NCBI GenBank assembly: GCA_900544195.1
Contig: UQUJ01000039.1
Span: 1 to 29,600, forward strand
Origin: an uncultured Alistipes sp.
Lineage (GTDB): Bacteria > Bacteroidota > Bacteroidia > Bacteroidales > UBA932
Direction: 5' to 3'
DNA: 29,600 nt
Shown here piece after piece: positions 6,248 to 15,340 of the stretch. The position numbers and the translations under genes were made by a program. Each line of letters opens with the position of its first letter. Within the stretch, counting starts at the first letter, position 1. The notes under the pieces were generated by a model, which was not told the DNA's origin, did no database searches, and was given only the letters and a program-made list of their open reading frames with translations.

Positions 6248-7207
6248 ATGTCAGAATACCACACACCAGTGATGCTTGACGAGAGCATTTCCGCCCTTGT
6301 CACCAATCCATCAGGAACTTACGCCGATGCCACATTCGGGGGCGGTGGTCACACCGCCGAACTACTTTCACGCTTAAATGAAGACGGTCACGTCATCGCC
6401 TTCGATCGTGACAGCGACGCAATCAGCAACAGGATAGACGACCCTCGCCTGACAATGGTGCGGGCTGATTTCCGGTTCATACACAATTTCGTGCTGAACG
6501 AGGCGCACGAAACCTCAGACGAGACATTAAAGGGGAAGTTAACAAACGGCCTTGACGGCATTCTCGCCGACCTCGGAGTCTCATCCCATCAGTTCGACAC
6601 GGCAGAAAGAGGGTTCTCCTTCCGCTACGACGCGCCTCTGGACATGAGGATGAACCGCGAGGGCGGCAAGACAGCCGCGGACGTGGTCAATGAATATTCA
6701 CAGGAAGACCTTGAGAGGATATTCCGGATCTACGGCGAGGTGGACAACGCCCGCAAGGTCGCCCGGCTGATTGCCTCCGCAAGGGACAAGGGCAGCATCG
6801 GAACCACTGGCGAGCTCGACGAGGCCGTCAAGGCCGCGCTTCCGAAAGTCGCTGAGCACAAATATCTTGCGAAAGTCTATCAGGCCCTGAGGATCGAGGT
6901 GAACCATGAGATGCGATCTCTGGAGAAATTCCTCGAAGGAGCGGCAGACTCCCTCAGGCCGGGCGGCAGACTGGCGGTGATCACCTACCACTCACTTGAG
7001 GACCGGATGGTGAAGAACTTCATCAAGACCGGAAGGGCCGACGGCAGGGAGGAAAAGGACATATTCGGGAATATTCATGCGCCCCTCAAGGCAGTGAACC
7101 GCAAACCGATCCTGCCTCAAGAGGAAGAGATCGCCTCAAACACGAGGGCAAGGAGCGCGAAGCTGAGGATCGCCGAGAAAATTGAAGACGGAGGGAACAG
7201 GCCATGA
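6248..7207 (+). CDS. rsmH: 16S rRNA (cytosine1402-N4)-methyltransferase RsmH
   Basis: This 319-residue protein transfers a methyl group from S-adenosylmethionine to N4 of C1402 in 16S rRNA, in the decoding centre. Visible motifs are the N-terminal YHTPVMLDE, the SAM-binding glycine loop DATFGGGGHTAELL (about residues 27-40), LGVSSHQFDTAERGFSFRYDAPLDMRM (about 115-141) and the C-terminal SLEDRMVKNF and SNTRARSAKLRIAE segments. All are typical of MraW/RsmH. It ends with an ATGA overlap with the FtsL-like gene, which implies translational coupling. Confidence 0.96.
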   Translation: MSEYHTPVMLDESISALVTNPSGTYADATFGGGGHTAELLSRLNEDGHVIAFDRDSDAISNRIDDPRLTMVRADFRFIHNFVLNEAHETSDETLKGKLTNGLDGILADLGVSSHQFDTAERGFSFRYDAPLDMRMNREGGKTAADVVNEYSQEDLERIFRIYGEVDNARKVARLIASARDKGSIGTTGELDEAVKAALPKVAEHKYLAKVYQALRIEVNHEMRSLEKFLEGAADSLRPGGRLAVITYHSLEDRMVKNFIKTGRADGREEKDIFGNIHAPLKAVNRKPILPQEEEIASNTRARSAKLRIAEKIEDGGNRP

Positions 7208-7560
7208 CGGAATTGAGGAAATGGAAATTCTCCGACATCTGGGCGTGGCTCAAGAACGCTGCCCTGGCGACACTTAAGGGAGAATTGCTGCTGAGGTTGC
7301 ATGTCAGCCGCTATTTCATCCACATCATCTACACGTTCTTCCTTTTCTGGGTCAGCATCTGGCTGAGTCTCAGGATCGAGAAGACCTTGACCAGGGTGGA
7401 GGACAACAGGAAGGTCCTTGCCGACATGGAGATTTACCACGCTCAGAAGACCGTCGAGCTTGCGGGTCTTTCAAGGATGAGCAAGGTCCAGGCTATGCTG
7501 GAGGAATCAGGCTCGAAGTTGACAATGCCGGAGAAACCGGCTGACAGGTTAAACGAATAA
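7204..7560 (+). CDS. ftsL: FtsL-like cell division membrane protein
   Basis: This 118-residue bitopic protein has a cytoplasmic N-terminus of about 37 residues. One transmembrane helix follows at about residues 38-57 (FIHIIYTFFLFWVSIWLSL), then a charged heptad-like stretch (RIEKTLTRVEDNRKVLADMEIY) that could form a coiled coil. It sits between rsmH and ftsI, the position of ftsL in almost all dcw clusters. Sequence similarity to E. coli FtsL is not expected. It probably joins FtsQ-family proteins in the divisome and helps activate FtsW/FtsI. The call rests on topology, size and position. Confidence 0.82.
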   Translation: MTELRKWKFSDIWAWLKNAALATLKGELLLRLHVSRYFIHIIYTFFLFWVSIWLSLRIEKTLTRVEDNRKVLADMEIYHAQKTVELAGLSRMSKVQAMLEESGSKLTMPEKPADRLNE

Positions 7561-7565
7561 CGGCG

Positions 7566-9689
7566 ATGGCTGCACCAAAACAGAACACGACAAAGAAAGA
7601 GCAGGACAGGATCGGTCTGATTCTGTACTGCTTCTACATCTTTTTGCTGTTCGTCGGCCTGGCCGTGTTCGGCAGGATGCTCTACATCATGTTTGTCTGG
7701 GAGCCCGACAAGGATTTGGTCAGATACTTCGTTCCTCCAAGCACAAGGAGCGTCATAGAGCCAAAGCGAGGTGCGATCATCGGCTGCGACGGGAAGCTGC
7801 TGGCCCTGTCAACTCCGATGTACGATCTTTACATGGACTGTACCGTGCTCAAGAAGGATTTCATGAGCGAGAAGGATCCACGGAAGGCGGACAGCCTTGA
7901 GAACGACTGGCTGGGCAAGGCGCGGAGATTCACGTCCGGCCTCTCCGCCGAGACAGGTATCAACGCCGACGAGTACTACAGGATGATCGTCAAAGGCAGA
8001 AACGAGAGGAAACGGTACATGAAGCTTCTCACAAACCTTGACAGAGGGACCCTGCTGCGCCTTGAAAAGCTTCCGCTGATGGAGGAAGGACAGTACAAGA
8101 GCGGACTCATCATCAGGAAAAGGGACACCCGACAGTACCCTTACGGGATGCTGGCGAGGAGGACAATCGGCTATGTCAAGGACAATCGTAACCAAAAGGC
8201 GGACGAGAGAGGACGCAGCCACATAGGAATCGAGGGGAAGTATGACTATGTCCTCCACGGCAAGGAGGGTGAGATCTGGCTCAGGCCTACGGACAACCGC
8301 GAGAAGATCCAGAACTACGACAGCACCTACGTCAAGCCGGAAGATGGTCTGGATGTCAGGACGACTTTGGACATTACCCTTCAGGACATCGTAGATAAGG
8401 CACTCCGCAGACAGATTCAGGACAACATGTCCATCGACATGGGATGCGCCGTGATCATGGATGTCAAGACAGGGGCGATCAGAGCCATGGTGAACCTTAC
8501 GAGGGATTCCACGGACATGTCCCTCAACGAGACCTACAACATGGCCATCGGGCTTGCTTCCGAGCCAGGCTCAGTGTTCAAGACCACGACATTGATGACC
8601 GCCCTGGAGGACGGCGTGATCAAATCCCTTGACGACAGGATCCCCACCAACAACGGAGTGATTCCGGGCTACAAACCGGACACCCATGTCCAGGGGATGA
8701 AGGACATCTCCATTCTGCGCGGCTTCGAGATCTCGTCAAACTACGTGTTCCGCTATCTGGCCGTCAACAACTACTCAGGCGACCCGAAGAAGTTTCTCGA
8801 CAAGCTCTATCTCTACAAGATGGGACAGGCGTTCGACTTCGATCTGGACGGACTCACGGAGCCGGAGCTTCCTTCTCCGGATTCTCCGAAATGGAGCGCG
8901 ACCGACCTCGGTTCCGTCAGCATCGGCTATGCGGTCAAGGAAACTCCTCTGCACATCCTGACATTCTACAACGCCATCGCCAACAAGGGGCGGATGATGA
9001 AGCCGTATCTGGTCGAGAGCATTGAGAGGAACGGCTCGGTCAAGACCCGTAAAGGTCCAAGCGTGCTGAACGCGTCAATCTGCTCGAAAGCCACGGCCGA
9101 CACTCTGCTCAGAGCCATGCGCGCCGTCACATCCGAGGGAACAGCCACGAGGCTGAAAGGGGCGAAGCTGAAAGTGGCCGGAAAGACCGGAACATCCAGA
9201 CAGGTGCTTTCCGCCAAGGAGATAAGCAGATACGGAATGGAGACTCCGTACGTCACCAAAGACGGAAGCTATCACAATCTGGCGACCTTTGTAGGATTCT
9301 TTCCTGCCGACGCTCCTAAATACAGCGCCATCATCTGTGTGAAATCAGGTCTGATCAGAGGCAGCGTTTACGGTGGCGTGATTCCCGCCGCGGCCATGCG
9401 TGAGATTGTCGATGCGATCTATGCGCTTGGCCCGGAATGGGGCACGGAGCTCAACACCTCCGCCAAAGTCCCGAAAATGACATCGGACACGGGAAGCGCC
9501 GCAAAGCCGGAATCCAAGAATCCGACGGTGCCGAATGTCATGGGGCTGGGGCTGAAAGACGCCATGTATGTGATAGAAAACAGCGGGTTCAGATGCAAAT
9601 ATACAGGGACAGGGCATGTCGTGTCACAGAACCCGAAGAAGGGACAGAAAGCCGCTGACGGCTCATCAATAACGATCACATTGAAATGA
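7566..9689 (+). CDS. ftsI: Septal peptidoglycan transpeptidase FtsI (PBP3) with C-terminal PASTA domain
   Basis: This 707-residue class B penicillin-binding protein has one transmembrane helix near residues 18-40, a PBP dimerisation region at about 60-240, and a transpeptidase domain. The active-site motifs are SVFK (Ser336, Lys339), SSN (390-392) and KTG (540-542). A PASTA domain closes the protein at about 648-707 (TVPNVMGLGLKDAMYVIENSGF). It cross-links septal peptidoglycan with FtsW. A PASTA tail on a Gram-negative FtsI is common in Bacteroidetes though absent in E. coli. It overlaps murE by 4 bases. Confidence 0.95.
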   Translation: MAAPKQNTTKKEQDRIGLILYCFYIFLLFVGLAVFGRMLYIMFVWEPDKDLVRYFVPPSTRSVIEPKRGAIIGCDGKLLALSTPMYDLYMDCTVLKKDFMSEKDPRKADSLENDWLGKARRFTSGLSAETGINADEYYRMIVKGRNERKRYMKLLTNLDRGTLLRLEKLPLMEEGQYKSGLIIRKRDTRQYPYGMLARRTIGYVKDNRNQKADERGRSHIGIEGKYDYVLHGKEGEIWLRPTDNREKIQNYDSTYVKPEDGLDVRTTLDITLQDIVDKALRRQIQDNMSIDMGCAVIMDVKTGAIRAMVNLTRDSTDMSLNETYNMAIGLASEPGSVFKTTTLMTALEDGVIKSLDDRIPTNNGVIPGYKPDTHVQGMKDISILRGFEISSNYVFRYLAVNNYSGDPKKFLDKLYLYKMGQAFDFDLDGLTEPELPSPDSPKWSATDLGSVSIGYAVKETPLHILTFYNAIANKGRMMKPYLVESIERNGSVKTRKGPSVLNASICSKATADTLLRAMRAVTSEGTATRLKGAKLKVAGKTGTSRQVLSAKEISRYGMETPYVTKDGSYHNLATFVGFFPADAPKYSAIICVKSGLIRGSVYGGVIPAAAMREIVDAIYALGPEWGTELNTSAKVPKMTSDTGSAAKPESKNPTVPNVMGLGLKDAMYVIENSGFRCKYTGTGHVVSQNPKKGQKAADGSSITITLK

Positions 9690-11176
9690 GACTGGAAAAT
9701 ATCATAAGGAACGCAGGAGTCATCGGGGTGCGCGGGAACCGCGGCCTTGAGATAACCGACATCTGCAACGACTCAAGGGAGGTCACCCCCGGAGCCATAT
9801 TCATCGCCGTTAAAGGGTACGCCCAGGACGGACACGCCTTCATCGGAAAAGCCATCGCTTCCGGTGCGGCGGCCATCGCCTACGAGGACGAGGAAGCCTT
9901 GTCCGAGGCGGTTTCTGAATATGACAGCACAACTTTGGAGGGTCTTACTTTCGTCAAGGTGGCCGACTCCCGTCATGCCGTGGCGATGATGGCAGCGGAT
10001 TTCTTCGACAATCCGTCCGGAAAACTCACCCTCGTCGGCATCACAGGCACAAACGGAAAGACAACCACCGTGACCCTGCTCTACCGTCTGTTCATGTCGC
10101 AGGGCTACAATTGCGGGCTGCTTTCCACAATCGCCAACTACATAGGCCCGAAGCGTCTTGAGACAGCGAACACGACAGCCGACCCTGTCACGATCAACCG
10201 CCTGATGAGCCGGATGGTTGACGCCGGGTGCGAGTATTGCTTCATGGAAGTCAGTTCGATCGGAGTCGAGCAGGAACGTGTGGCAGGCCTCGAGTTCAAG
10301 GTCGGGATATTCTCGAACCTCACCCATGACCACCTCGACTATCACAAGACTTTCGCCGAATACCTCCGCTGCAAGAAGTTGTTCTTCGACAACCTTCCTG
10401 CCACGGCCACAGCCATCACCAACATCGACGACAGGAACGGGGAGGTCATGGTGCAGAACACCAAGGCCAAAGTCGTAAGATATTCGTGCAGAAGCATCGC
10501 CGACCACACATGCCGCATCATGGAGGAGACCTTCGAGGGCATGCTGCTGAAAATCGACGGACGAGAGACATGGACAAGGCTCATCGGCCAGCACAATGCC
10601 TACAACATTCTCGCGATCTACAGTGCGGCCATGGCGGTAGGCGCGGATCCTGACGAGACGCTCGTTGCCATCAGCAAGCTGGAATCCGCTCCAGGGCGTC
10701 TGGAAGTCATCAGAGGGCCGAGGAACCTTTCAGTCGTCATCGACTACGCGCACACACCCGACGCGTTGGAGAATGTCCTCAAGACCCTGAAAGACATCGA
10801 CGGAGCCAGAGAGTTGATCTGCCTGTTCGGATGCGGCGGTGACCGCGACAAGACAAAGAGACCTGAGATGGCGGCGATCGCGGAACAGTTCGCGGACAGG
10901 ATCGTGGTCACCTCGGACAACAGCCGCACCGAAAAGACCGAAGACATCCTGAATGACATACGCAAAGGATTCAGTCAAAAGGGATTGGCCAAGACAATCT
11001 TCATAGCGGACAGAAAAGAGGCCATCCGCACGGCGATAATGTTCGCCAAGGACGGGGGCGTCATCCTGCTTGCGGGCAAAGGTCATGAGACCTACCAGAT
11101 AATCGGCTCCGAGCACCGTCATTTTGACGAGCGCGAGGTTGTGGCCGAAGTTTTCAACAACATCAACGGACAATAG
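9686..11176 (+). CDS. murE: UDP-MurNAc-L-Ala-D-Glu ligase for the third stem residue, MurE
   Basis: This 496-residue Mur ligase has three domains. The ATP-binding loop is GITGTNGKTTT (about residues 112-122), the central motif is LTHDHLDYHKTFAEY, and the C-terminal domain contains SAPGRLEV and DYAHTPDALENVL. It adds the diamino acid, probably meso-diaminopimelate, to the nucleotide precursor in the cytoplasm. The substrate loop reads DNSR (411-414). In meso-DAP enzymes this loop is normally DNPR; the arginine that reads the DAP carboxylate is kept but Pro is replaced by Ser. It is translationally coupled to ftsI by a 4-base overlap. Confidence 0.95.
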   Translation: MRLENIIRNAGVIGVRGNRGLEITDICNDSREVTPGAIFIAVKGYAQDGHAFIGKAIASGAAAIAYEDEEALSEAVSEYDSTTLEGLTFVKVADSRHAVAMMAADFFDNPSGKLTLVGITGTNGKTTTVTLLYRLFMSQGYNCGLLSTIANYIGPKRLETANTTADPVTINRLMSRMVDAGCEYCFMEVSSIGVEQERVAGLEFKVGIFSNLTHDHLDYHKTFAEYLRCKKLFFDNLPATATAITNIDDRNGEVMVQNTKAKVVRYSCRSIADHTCRIMEETFEGMLLKIDGRETWTRLIGQHNAYNILAIYSAAMAVGADPDETLVAISKLESAPGRLEVIRGPRNLSVVIDYAHTPDALENVLKTLKDIDGARELICLFGCGGDRDKTKRPEMAAIAEQFADRIVVTSDNSRTEKTEDILNDIRKGFSQKGLAKTIFIADRKEAIRTAIMFAKDGGVILLAGKGHETYQIIGSEHRHFDEREVVAEVFNNINGQ

Positions 11177-11188
11177 GAGGGGAAAGCG

Positions 11189-12499
11189 ATGATCTACCAT
11201 CTTTTTGAATATCTCAAACAATACGATATTCCTGGACAAGGGCTTTTCACCTACCTGTCCTTCAGGGCGATGCTGACCAGCGTCACGGCGATGCTGCTTT
11301 CGTTCTTCGCGGGACGCAAGATCATCAGATGGCTGCAGCTCAAACAGATCGGAGAGACAATCCGGGACTTGGGGCTGGAGGGTCAGATGCAGAAGAAAGG
11401 CACGCCGACAATGGGCGGAGTCATCATCATTCTCGGAATCGTGGTTCCGGTCCTGCTGTTCTGCAACCTTAAGAACATCTACATCCAGCTTCTCCTTCTG
11501 ACAACCCTTTGGTGCGGAGCTCTTGGATTCGCCGATGACTACATCAAGGTGTTCAAGCACAACAAGGAAGGCCTCCACCCAAAGGCCAAACTGATCTGCC
11601 AGCTCGGGCTCGGACTGGTCATCGGTCTGACGGTCTGCTTCAGCGACGACATCGTGGTCAGGGAGAAAGTTCCGGTGAAGGCCGGGGTGGCCAATGTGGT
11701 CGAGCAAGGCAACAGCGGTTCCCTGAACGTTGACTCGGAGACGCTTGTGGCCCAGGACGCAGGATGGGATATGGAGAATGTGATCAAAAGCACAAAGACC
11801 ACAATACCTTTTGTGAAAGACCATGAGTTCGACTACAAATGCTTCTCCCCGTTCAAAGGCAAATGGGGATGGTACTGCAAATGGGCGATATATGTGCTGA
11901 TGATCGTGGTGGTCATCATGGCCTGCTCCAACGGAACGAACCTGACGGACGGCATGGACGGGCTGGCGGCCGGGACAAGCGCGATCGTCGGAGTGGTACT
12001 GGGAATACTGGCATGGCTGGGAGGCAACCTCATCAATTCCGACTACCTGAACATCATGTACATCCCCGGCAGCGGAGAGATAGCGATCTTCATGTCCGCG
12101 TTCGTCGGGGCACTGATGGGATTCCTGTGGTACAATTCCTACCCTGCCCAAGTGTTCATGGGCGACACGGGAAGCCTCACGATCGGAGGAATCATCGGAG
12201 TGAGCGCGGTGCTGATGAGGAAAGAGCTGCTGCTGCCTGTCCTCTGCGGGATATTCCTGGTGGAATCCCTTTCCGTCATCATGCAGAAAGCGTATTTCAA
12301 GTACACGAAGAGAAAATACGGTGAAGGCAGAAGGATATTCAAGATGGCTCCTCTGCACCATCACTATCAGAAGGAAGGCATTCCGGCGCTTGTCAGCAGA
12401 CCGGAGCACGCCATCCCGGAAGCGAAGATCGTGACCCGGTTCTGGCTCATCGGAGTCATCCTCGCGGTCACCACACTGGCATTGTTGAAGATTAGATAA
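11189..12499 (+). CDS. mraY: Phospho-MurNAc-pentapeptide transferase MraY
   Basis: This polytopic membrane enzyme transfers phospho-MurNAc-pentapeptide to undecaprenyl phosphate, giving lipid I. Family motifs are GTPTMGGV, FADDYIKVFKHNKEGL, NGTNLTDGMDGLAAG, FMGDTGSLTIGG and the histidine-rich APLHHHYQKEG. At 436 residues it is longer than the roughly 360 of E. coli. The extra sequence is a hydrophilic insertion at about residues 158-228, between two helices, and is typical of Bacteroidetes MraY. It starts 12 bases after murE and ends 4 bases before murD. Confidence 0.96.
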   Translation: MIYHLFEYLKQYDIPGQGLFTYLSFRAMLTSVTAMLLSFFAGRKIIRWLQLKQIGETIRDLGLEGQMQKKGTPTMGGVIIILGIVVPVLLFCNLKNIYIQLLLLTTLWCGALGFADDYIKVFKHNKEGLHPKAKLICQLGLGLVIGLTVCFSDDIVVREKVPVKAGVANVVEQGNSGSLNVDSETLVAQDAGWDMENVIKSTKTTIPFVKDHEFDYKCFSPFKGKWGWYCKWAIYVLMIVVVIMACSNGTNLTDGMDGLAAGTSAIVGVVLGILAWLGGNLINSDYLNIMYIPGSGEIAIFMSAFVGALMGFLWYNSYPAQVFMGDTGSLTIGGIIGVSAVLMRKELLLPVLCGIFLVESLSVIMQKAYFKYTKRKYGEGRRIFKMAPLHHHYQKEGIPALVSRPEHAIPEAKIVTRFWLIGVILAVTTLALLKIR

Positions 12500-12503
12500 A
12501 TTT

Positions 12504-13850
12504 ATGAATATGAGCAGAATTGTAGTTTTGGGAGGCGCTGAAAGCGGGGTCGGAGCCGCTGTTCTCGCAAAAGTGAAAGGATTCGATGTGTTCCTTTCCG
12601 ACTACGGAAAGATTTCTGAACACTTCGCGGATGAGCTCCGCAAATGGGACATCAGCTTCGAGGAAGGGCGCCACACAGAGGATCTCATCCTGAACGCCGA
12701 CGAGGTCATAAAGAGTCCGGGCATCCCGGGCAGCGCCCCGATCATCAAGAAGATCGAGGCGAAAGGGATCCACATCATCTCTGAGATCGAGTTCGCGGGC
12801 CGCTACGACACCGCGAAAAAGATCTGCATCACAGGAAGCAACGGAAAGACCACCACGACGTCCCTGATCTACTATCTGCTTCGGAACGCAGGACTCAACG
12901 TGGGCCTCGGCGGCAACATCGGCAAGAGCTACGCCTATCAGGTCGCCACTGAGCACTTCGACTACTACGTTCTGGAAATCAGCAGTTTCCAGCTTGACAA
13001 CTGCTACGATTTCCGTCCGGACATCGCGATCATCACGAACATCACTCCGGACCACCTTGACCGCTATGACTACCAGATGGAGAACTACGTGAAAGCCAAG
13101 TTCCGCCTCACGCAGAACCTCCGTCCCGAGGACTGCTTCATCTTCGACTCCGACGATGAGATCACAATCGAGCACCTCAACAAAATCATCCTTTCCGCCA
13201 AACGTCTGCCGTTCACCCAGAAAGACGAGGTGAAGCAGGGCGCATTCCTCAAAGGCGACAAGATCGTCGTGAAGTACGGCGAGGAGGAATGCGACATATT
13301 CCTGAAAGAGCTTGCCCTTGGCGGCAAGCACAACATCTACAATTCGATGGCCGCCGCCTTGGCCGCAAAGGCTTCCGGAATCGACAACAAGACCATCCGC
13401 GAAGCCCTCAGCACATTCCAGCCCATCGAGCACAGGCTTGAGCCGGTCCTGAGCATCAAGGATGTGCTCTACATCAACGACTCGAAGGCCACCAACGTCG
13501 ATGCCGCATGGTATGCGCTTGAATGCCAGAAGCGTCCTGTCGTGTGGATTGTCGGAGGGACCGACAAGGGCAACGACTACGAGGTCCTCAAAGATCTGGT
13601 CAAGGAGAAAGTCAAGGCCATCGTCTGCATGGGAACAGACAACCACAAGTTCCATGAGGCTTTCGAGGACATTGTAGGCAAGGACAAAATCGTGGACACA
13701 AAGTCCGCCGACGAGGCCGTCAAGGCCGCAAGCGGATTCGCCGGATCGGGAGATGTCGTGCTGCTCAGCCCGTGCTGCGCCAGCTTCGACCTCTTCACCT
13801 GCTACGAGGACCGCGGCGAGAAGTTCAAGGAAGCCGTGAGAAGACTCTAA
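12504..13850 (+). CDS. murD: UDP-N-acetylmuramoyl-L-alanine--D-glutamate ligase MurD
   Basis: This 448-residue Mur ligase has an N-terminal Rossmann segment (IVVLGGAESGVGAAVLA), the ATP loop CITGSNGKTTTTSL (about residues 108-121), ITPDHLDRYDYQMENYVKAK, and HRLEPV with NDSKATNVDAAWYAL in the C-terminal half. It adds D-Glu to UDP-MurNAc-L-Ala in the cytoplasm. The start at 12504 gives MNMSRIV; the in-frame ATG at 12510 is equally possible. It lies between mraY and ftsW, as in the standard cluster. Confidence 0.95.
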   Translation: MNMSRIVVLGGAESGVGAAVLAKVKGFDVFLSDYGKISEHFADELRKWDISFEEGRHTEDLILNADEVIKSPGIPGSAPIIKKIEAKGIHIISEIEFAGRYDTAKKICITGSNGKTTTTSLIYYLLRNAGLNVGLGGNIGKSYAYQVATEHFDYYVLEISSFQLDNCYDFRPDIAIITNITPDHLDRYDYQMENYVKAKFRLTQNLRPEDCFIFDSDDEITIEHLNKIILSAKRLPFTQKDEVKQGAFLKGDKIVVKYGEEECDIFLKELALGGKHNIYNSMAAALAAKASGIDNKTIREALSTFQPIEHRLEPVLSIKDVLYINDSKATNVDAAWYALECQKRPVVWIVGGTDKGNDYEVLKDLVKEKVKAIVCMGTDNHKFHEAFEDIVGKDKIVDTKSADEAVKAASGFAGSGDVVLLSPCCASFDLFTCYEDRGEKFKEAVRRL

Positions 13851-13857
13851 AGGTTCA

Positions 13858-15339
13858 ATGAATATGGCCGAGGAAACAAAGAAAAAGAAGACTCTCTGGA
13901 ACTTCGTGGATTCTCTCGAAGGAGACAAGGTTGTGTGGATGATCGTCATCCTGCTCATCCTCTTCTCCATCGTGGCCATATTCTCATCCACCTCCCTGCT
14001 GGCCCTCCAGCAGAAGACCACCAGAATGGCGATCATCAGCGAACAGATGGTCGTGTCCCTGGTCGGCCTCGGGGTGATCATCGTCTGCTGCTGCATCAGG
14101 AAGATCGGCTTTTTCAGGATAGTTTCCCAGCTGGGCTACGCGGTCTCCATAGGCCTGCTGTCAATTCTGGCGCTGCACATCTCCGCCGGCCCGGTCAAAG
14201 CCCTCTACATCAACCATGCGTGGCGAATCGTTTCCGTCTTCGGATTCCAGGTCCACGTCTTCGAAGTCGTGAAAGTGGCCATGATCATGTACCTGGCATG
14301 GGCCGTCAACGCTTTCCGCAACGACAGCTTCGTGATAGCCAACCTTCTGGGGGAGAAGTATCCTTTCTGGAAAAAGCCTCTTGTCAAGAAGTTCGTCTAT
14401 ATCTACCTCCCGATCTGCAGTGTCTGCCTGATCATGATGATGGGAAGTCTGTCCAGCACGGTGTTCATCGGGGGCATGATGTTCATCACGATCCTGATCG
14501 GAGGAATAAGCGTCAAGGAACTTGTCAAACCGGCCGGGGCGCTGATAGTGTTCCTTGGAATAATCGCGGTCGTTGACTCGAACCGTGACGGCAAGAAACT
14601 GTTCCCGCATCTGGATTCGGCCATCAGCCGCGTCACAGGAGCCGGGACAGAGGACAATCTGAAGATAATACGTGAAAGTCCGCAGAACAGCAAGGAGTTC
14701 CAGGACGCGCTTGACGACATCAAGCAACCGATGAGCGCGAAGATCGCCATCCATGAGGGCAGAGTGGTCGGCAAGGGACCTGGGCGCAGCACCCAAAGGT
14801 ACGTCGTGCCGATCATGTTCGAGGACTACATGTACAGTTTCATCGTGGAAGAATACGGGCTGCTCGGAGGGCTGCTTGTCATCATCCTCTACATCAGCCT
14901 TCTGGCCAGAGGCTCGATAATCGTCAGGAACTGCGACAACCATTTCGCCAAGACGGCGGTGGCCGGGCTGGTGCTGCTCATCACCTGTCAGGCGATGATG
15001 CACATCGCCATCAACTGCGACATGGGACCTCTCACGGGACAGACCCTCCCGATGATCAGTCACGGAAACTCCTCGTTCCTCATGTTCAGTCTGGCGTTCG
15101 GCATCATCCTGTCCATCAGCAAGATGGCCAAGAGAAAGATCGCAAGGGAGGCCGCCAAGGCCGAGCCATTGGTTGACAGGGCGATAAAGGACGAGGTAAG
15201 CAGCGGACTGGACGATCTGGACCAGATGGAGAGCGGACTTTCAGCCCGGGACAGCGAGTTCACGGGGCAGGATGAGGAGGTTCCGGTACATGAGAATGAC
15301 ATCCCGGACTACGGGATTGATGACCATAACAATGAATAG
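13858..15339 (+). CDS. ftsW: Septal peptidoglycan polymerase FtsW (SEDS family)
   Basis: This 493-residue SEDS protein has about ten transmembrane segments between residues 20 and 415. Family segments include the VVKVAMIMYLAWAV region, GPGRSTQRYVVPIMFEDYMYSFIVEEYGLLGG (read in parts, about 303-335) and the end motif GQTLPMISHGNSSF. It polymerises lipid II into septal glycan with FtsI. A large periplasmic loop lies between about residues 240 and 330. A hydrophilic acidic tail of about 70 residues (about 425-493) follows the last helix. The stop codon overlaps the alternative murG start. Confidence 0.94.
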   Translation: MNMAEETKKKKTLWNFVDSLEGDKVVWMIVILLILFSIVAIFSSTSLLALQQKTTRMAIISEQMVVSLVGLGVIIVCCCIRKIGFFRIVSQLGYAVSIGLLSILALHISAGPVKALYINHAWRIVSVFGFQVHVFEVVKVAMIMYLAWAVNAFRNDSFVIANLLGEKYPFWKKPLVKKFVYIYLPICSVCLIMMMGSLSSTVFIGGMMFITILIGGISVKELVKPAGALIVFLGIIAVVDSNRDGKKLFPHLDSAISRVTGAGTEDNLKIIRESPQNSKEFQDALDDIKQPMSAKIAIHEGRVVGKGPGRSTQRYVVPIMFEDYMYSFIVEEYGLLGGLLVIILYISLLARGSIIVRNCDNHFAKTAVAGLVLLITCQAMMHIAINCDMGPLTGQTLPMISHGNSSFLMFSLAFGIILSISKMAKRKIAREAAKAEPLVDRAIKDEVSSGLDDLDQMESGLSARDSEFTGQDEEVPVHENDIPDYGIDDHNNE

Positions 15340-15340
15340 G

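Noticed and set aside
9495..9689. PASTA domain on FtsI as evidence of a Gram-positive gene
   Set aside because: PASTA-ended FtsI is normal in Bacteroidetes dcw clusters; neighbours and composition are continuous.
10730..12409. 559-residue reading frame on the minus strand
   Set aside because: It lies antisense to murE and mraY, which have full family motifs. The His/Asp/Arg-rich composition is that of a shadow frame in G+C-rich DNA.
12492..14096. 534-residue reading frame on the minus strand
   Set aside because: Antisense to murD and ftsW, with no recognisable domain.
15272..15340. Longer murG with the start at 15272
   Set aside because: The added residues come from the ftsW coding region in another frame; MurG proteins begin just before RVIISGGGTGGH.
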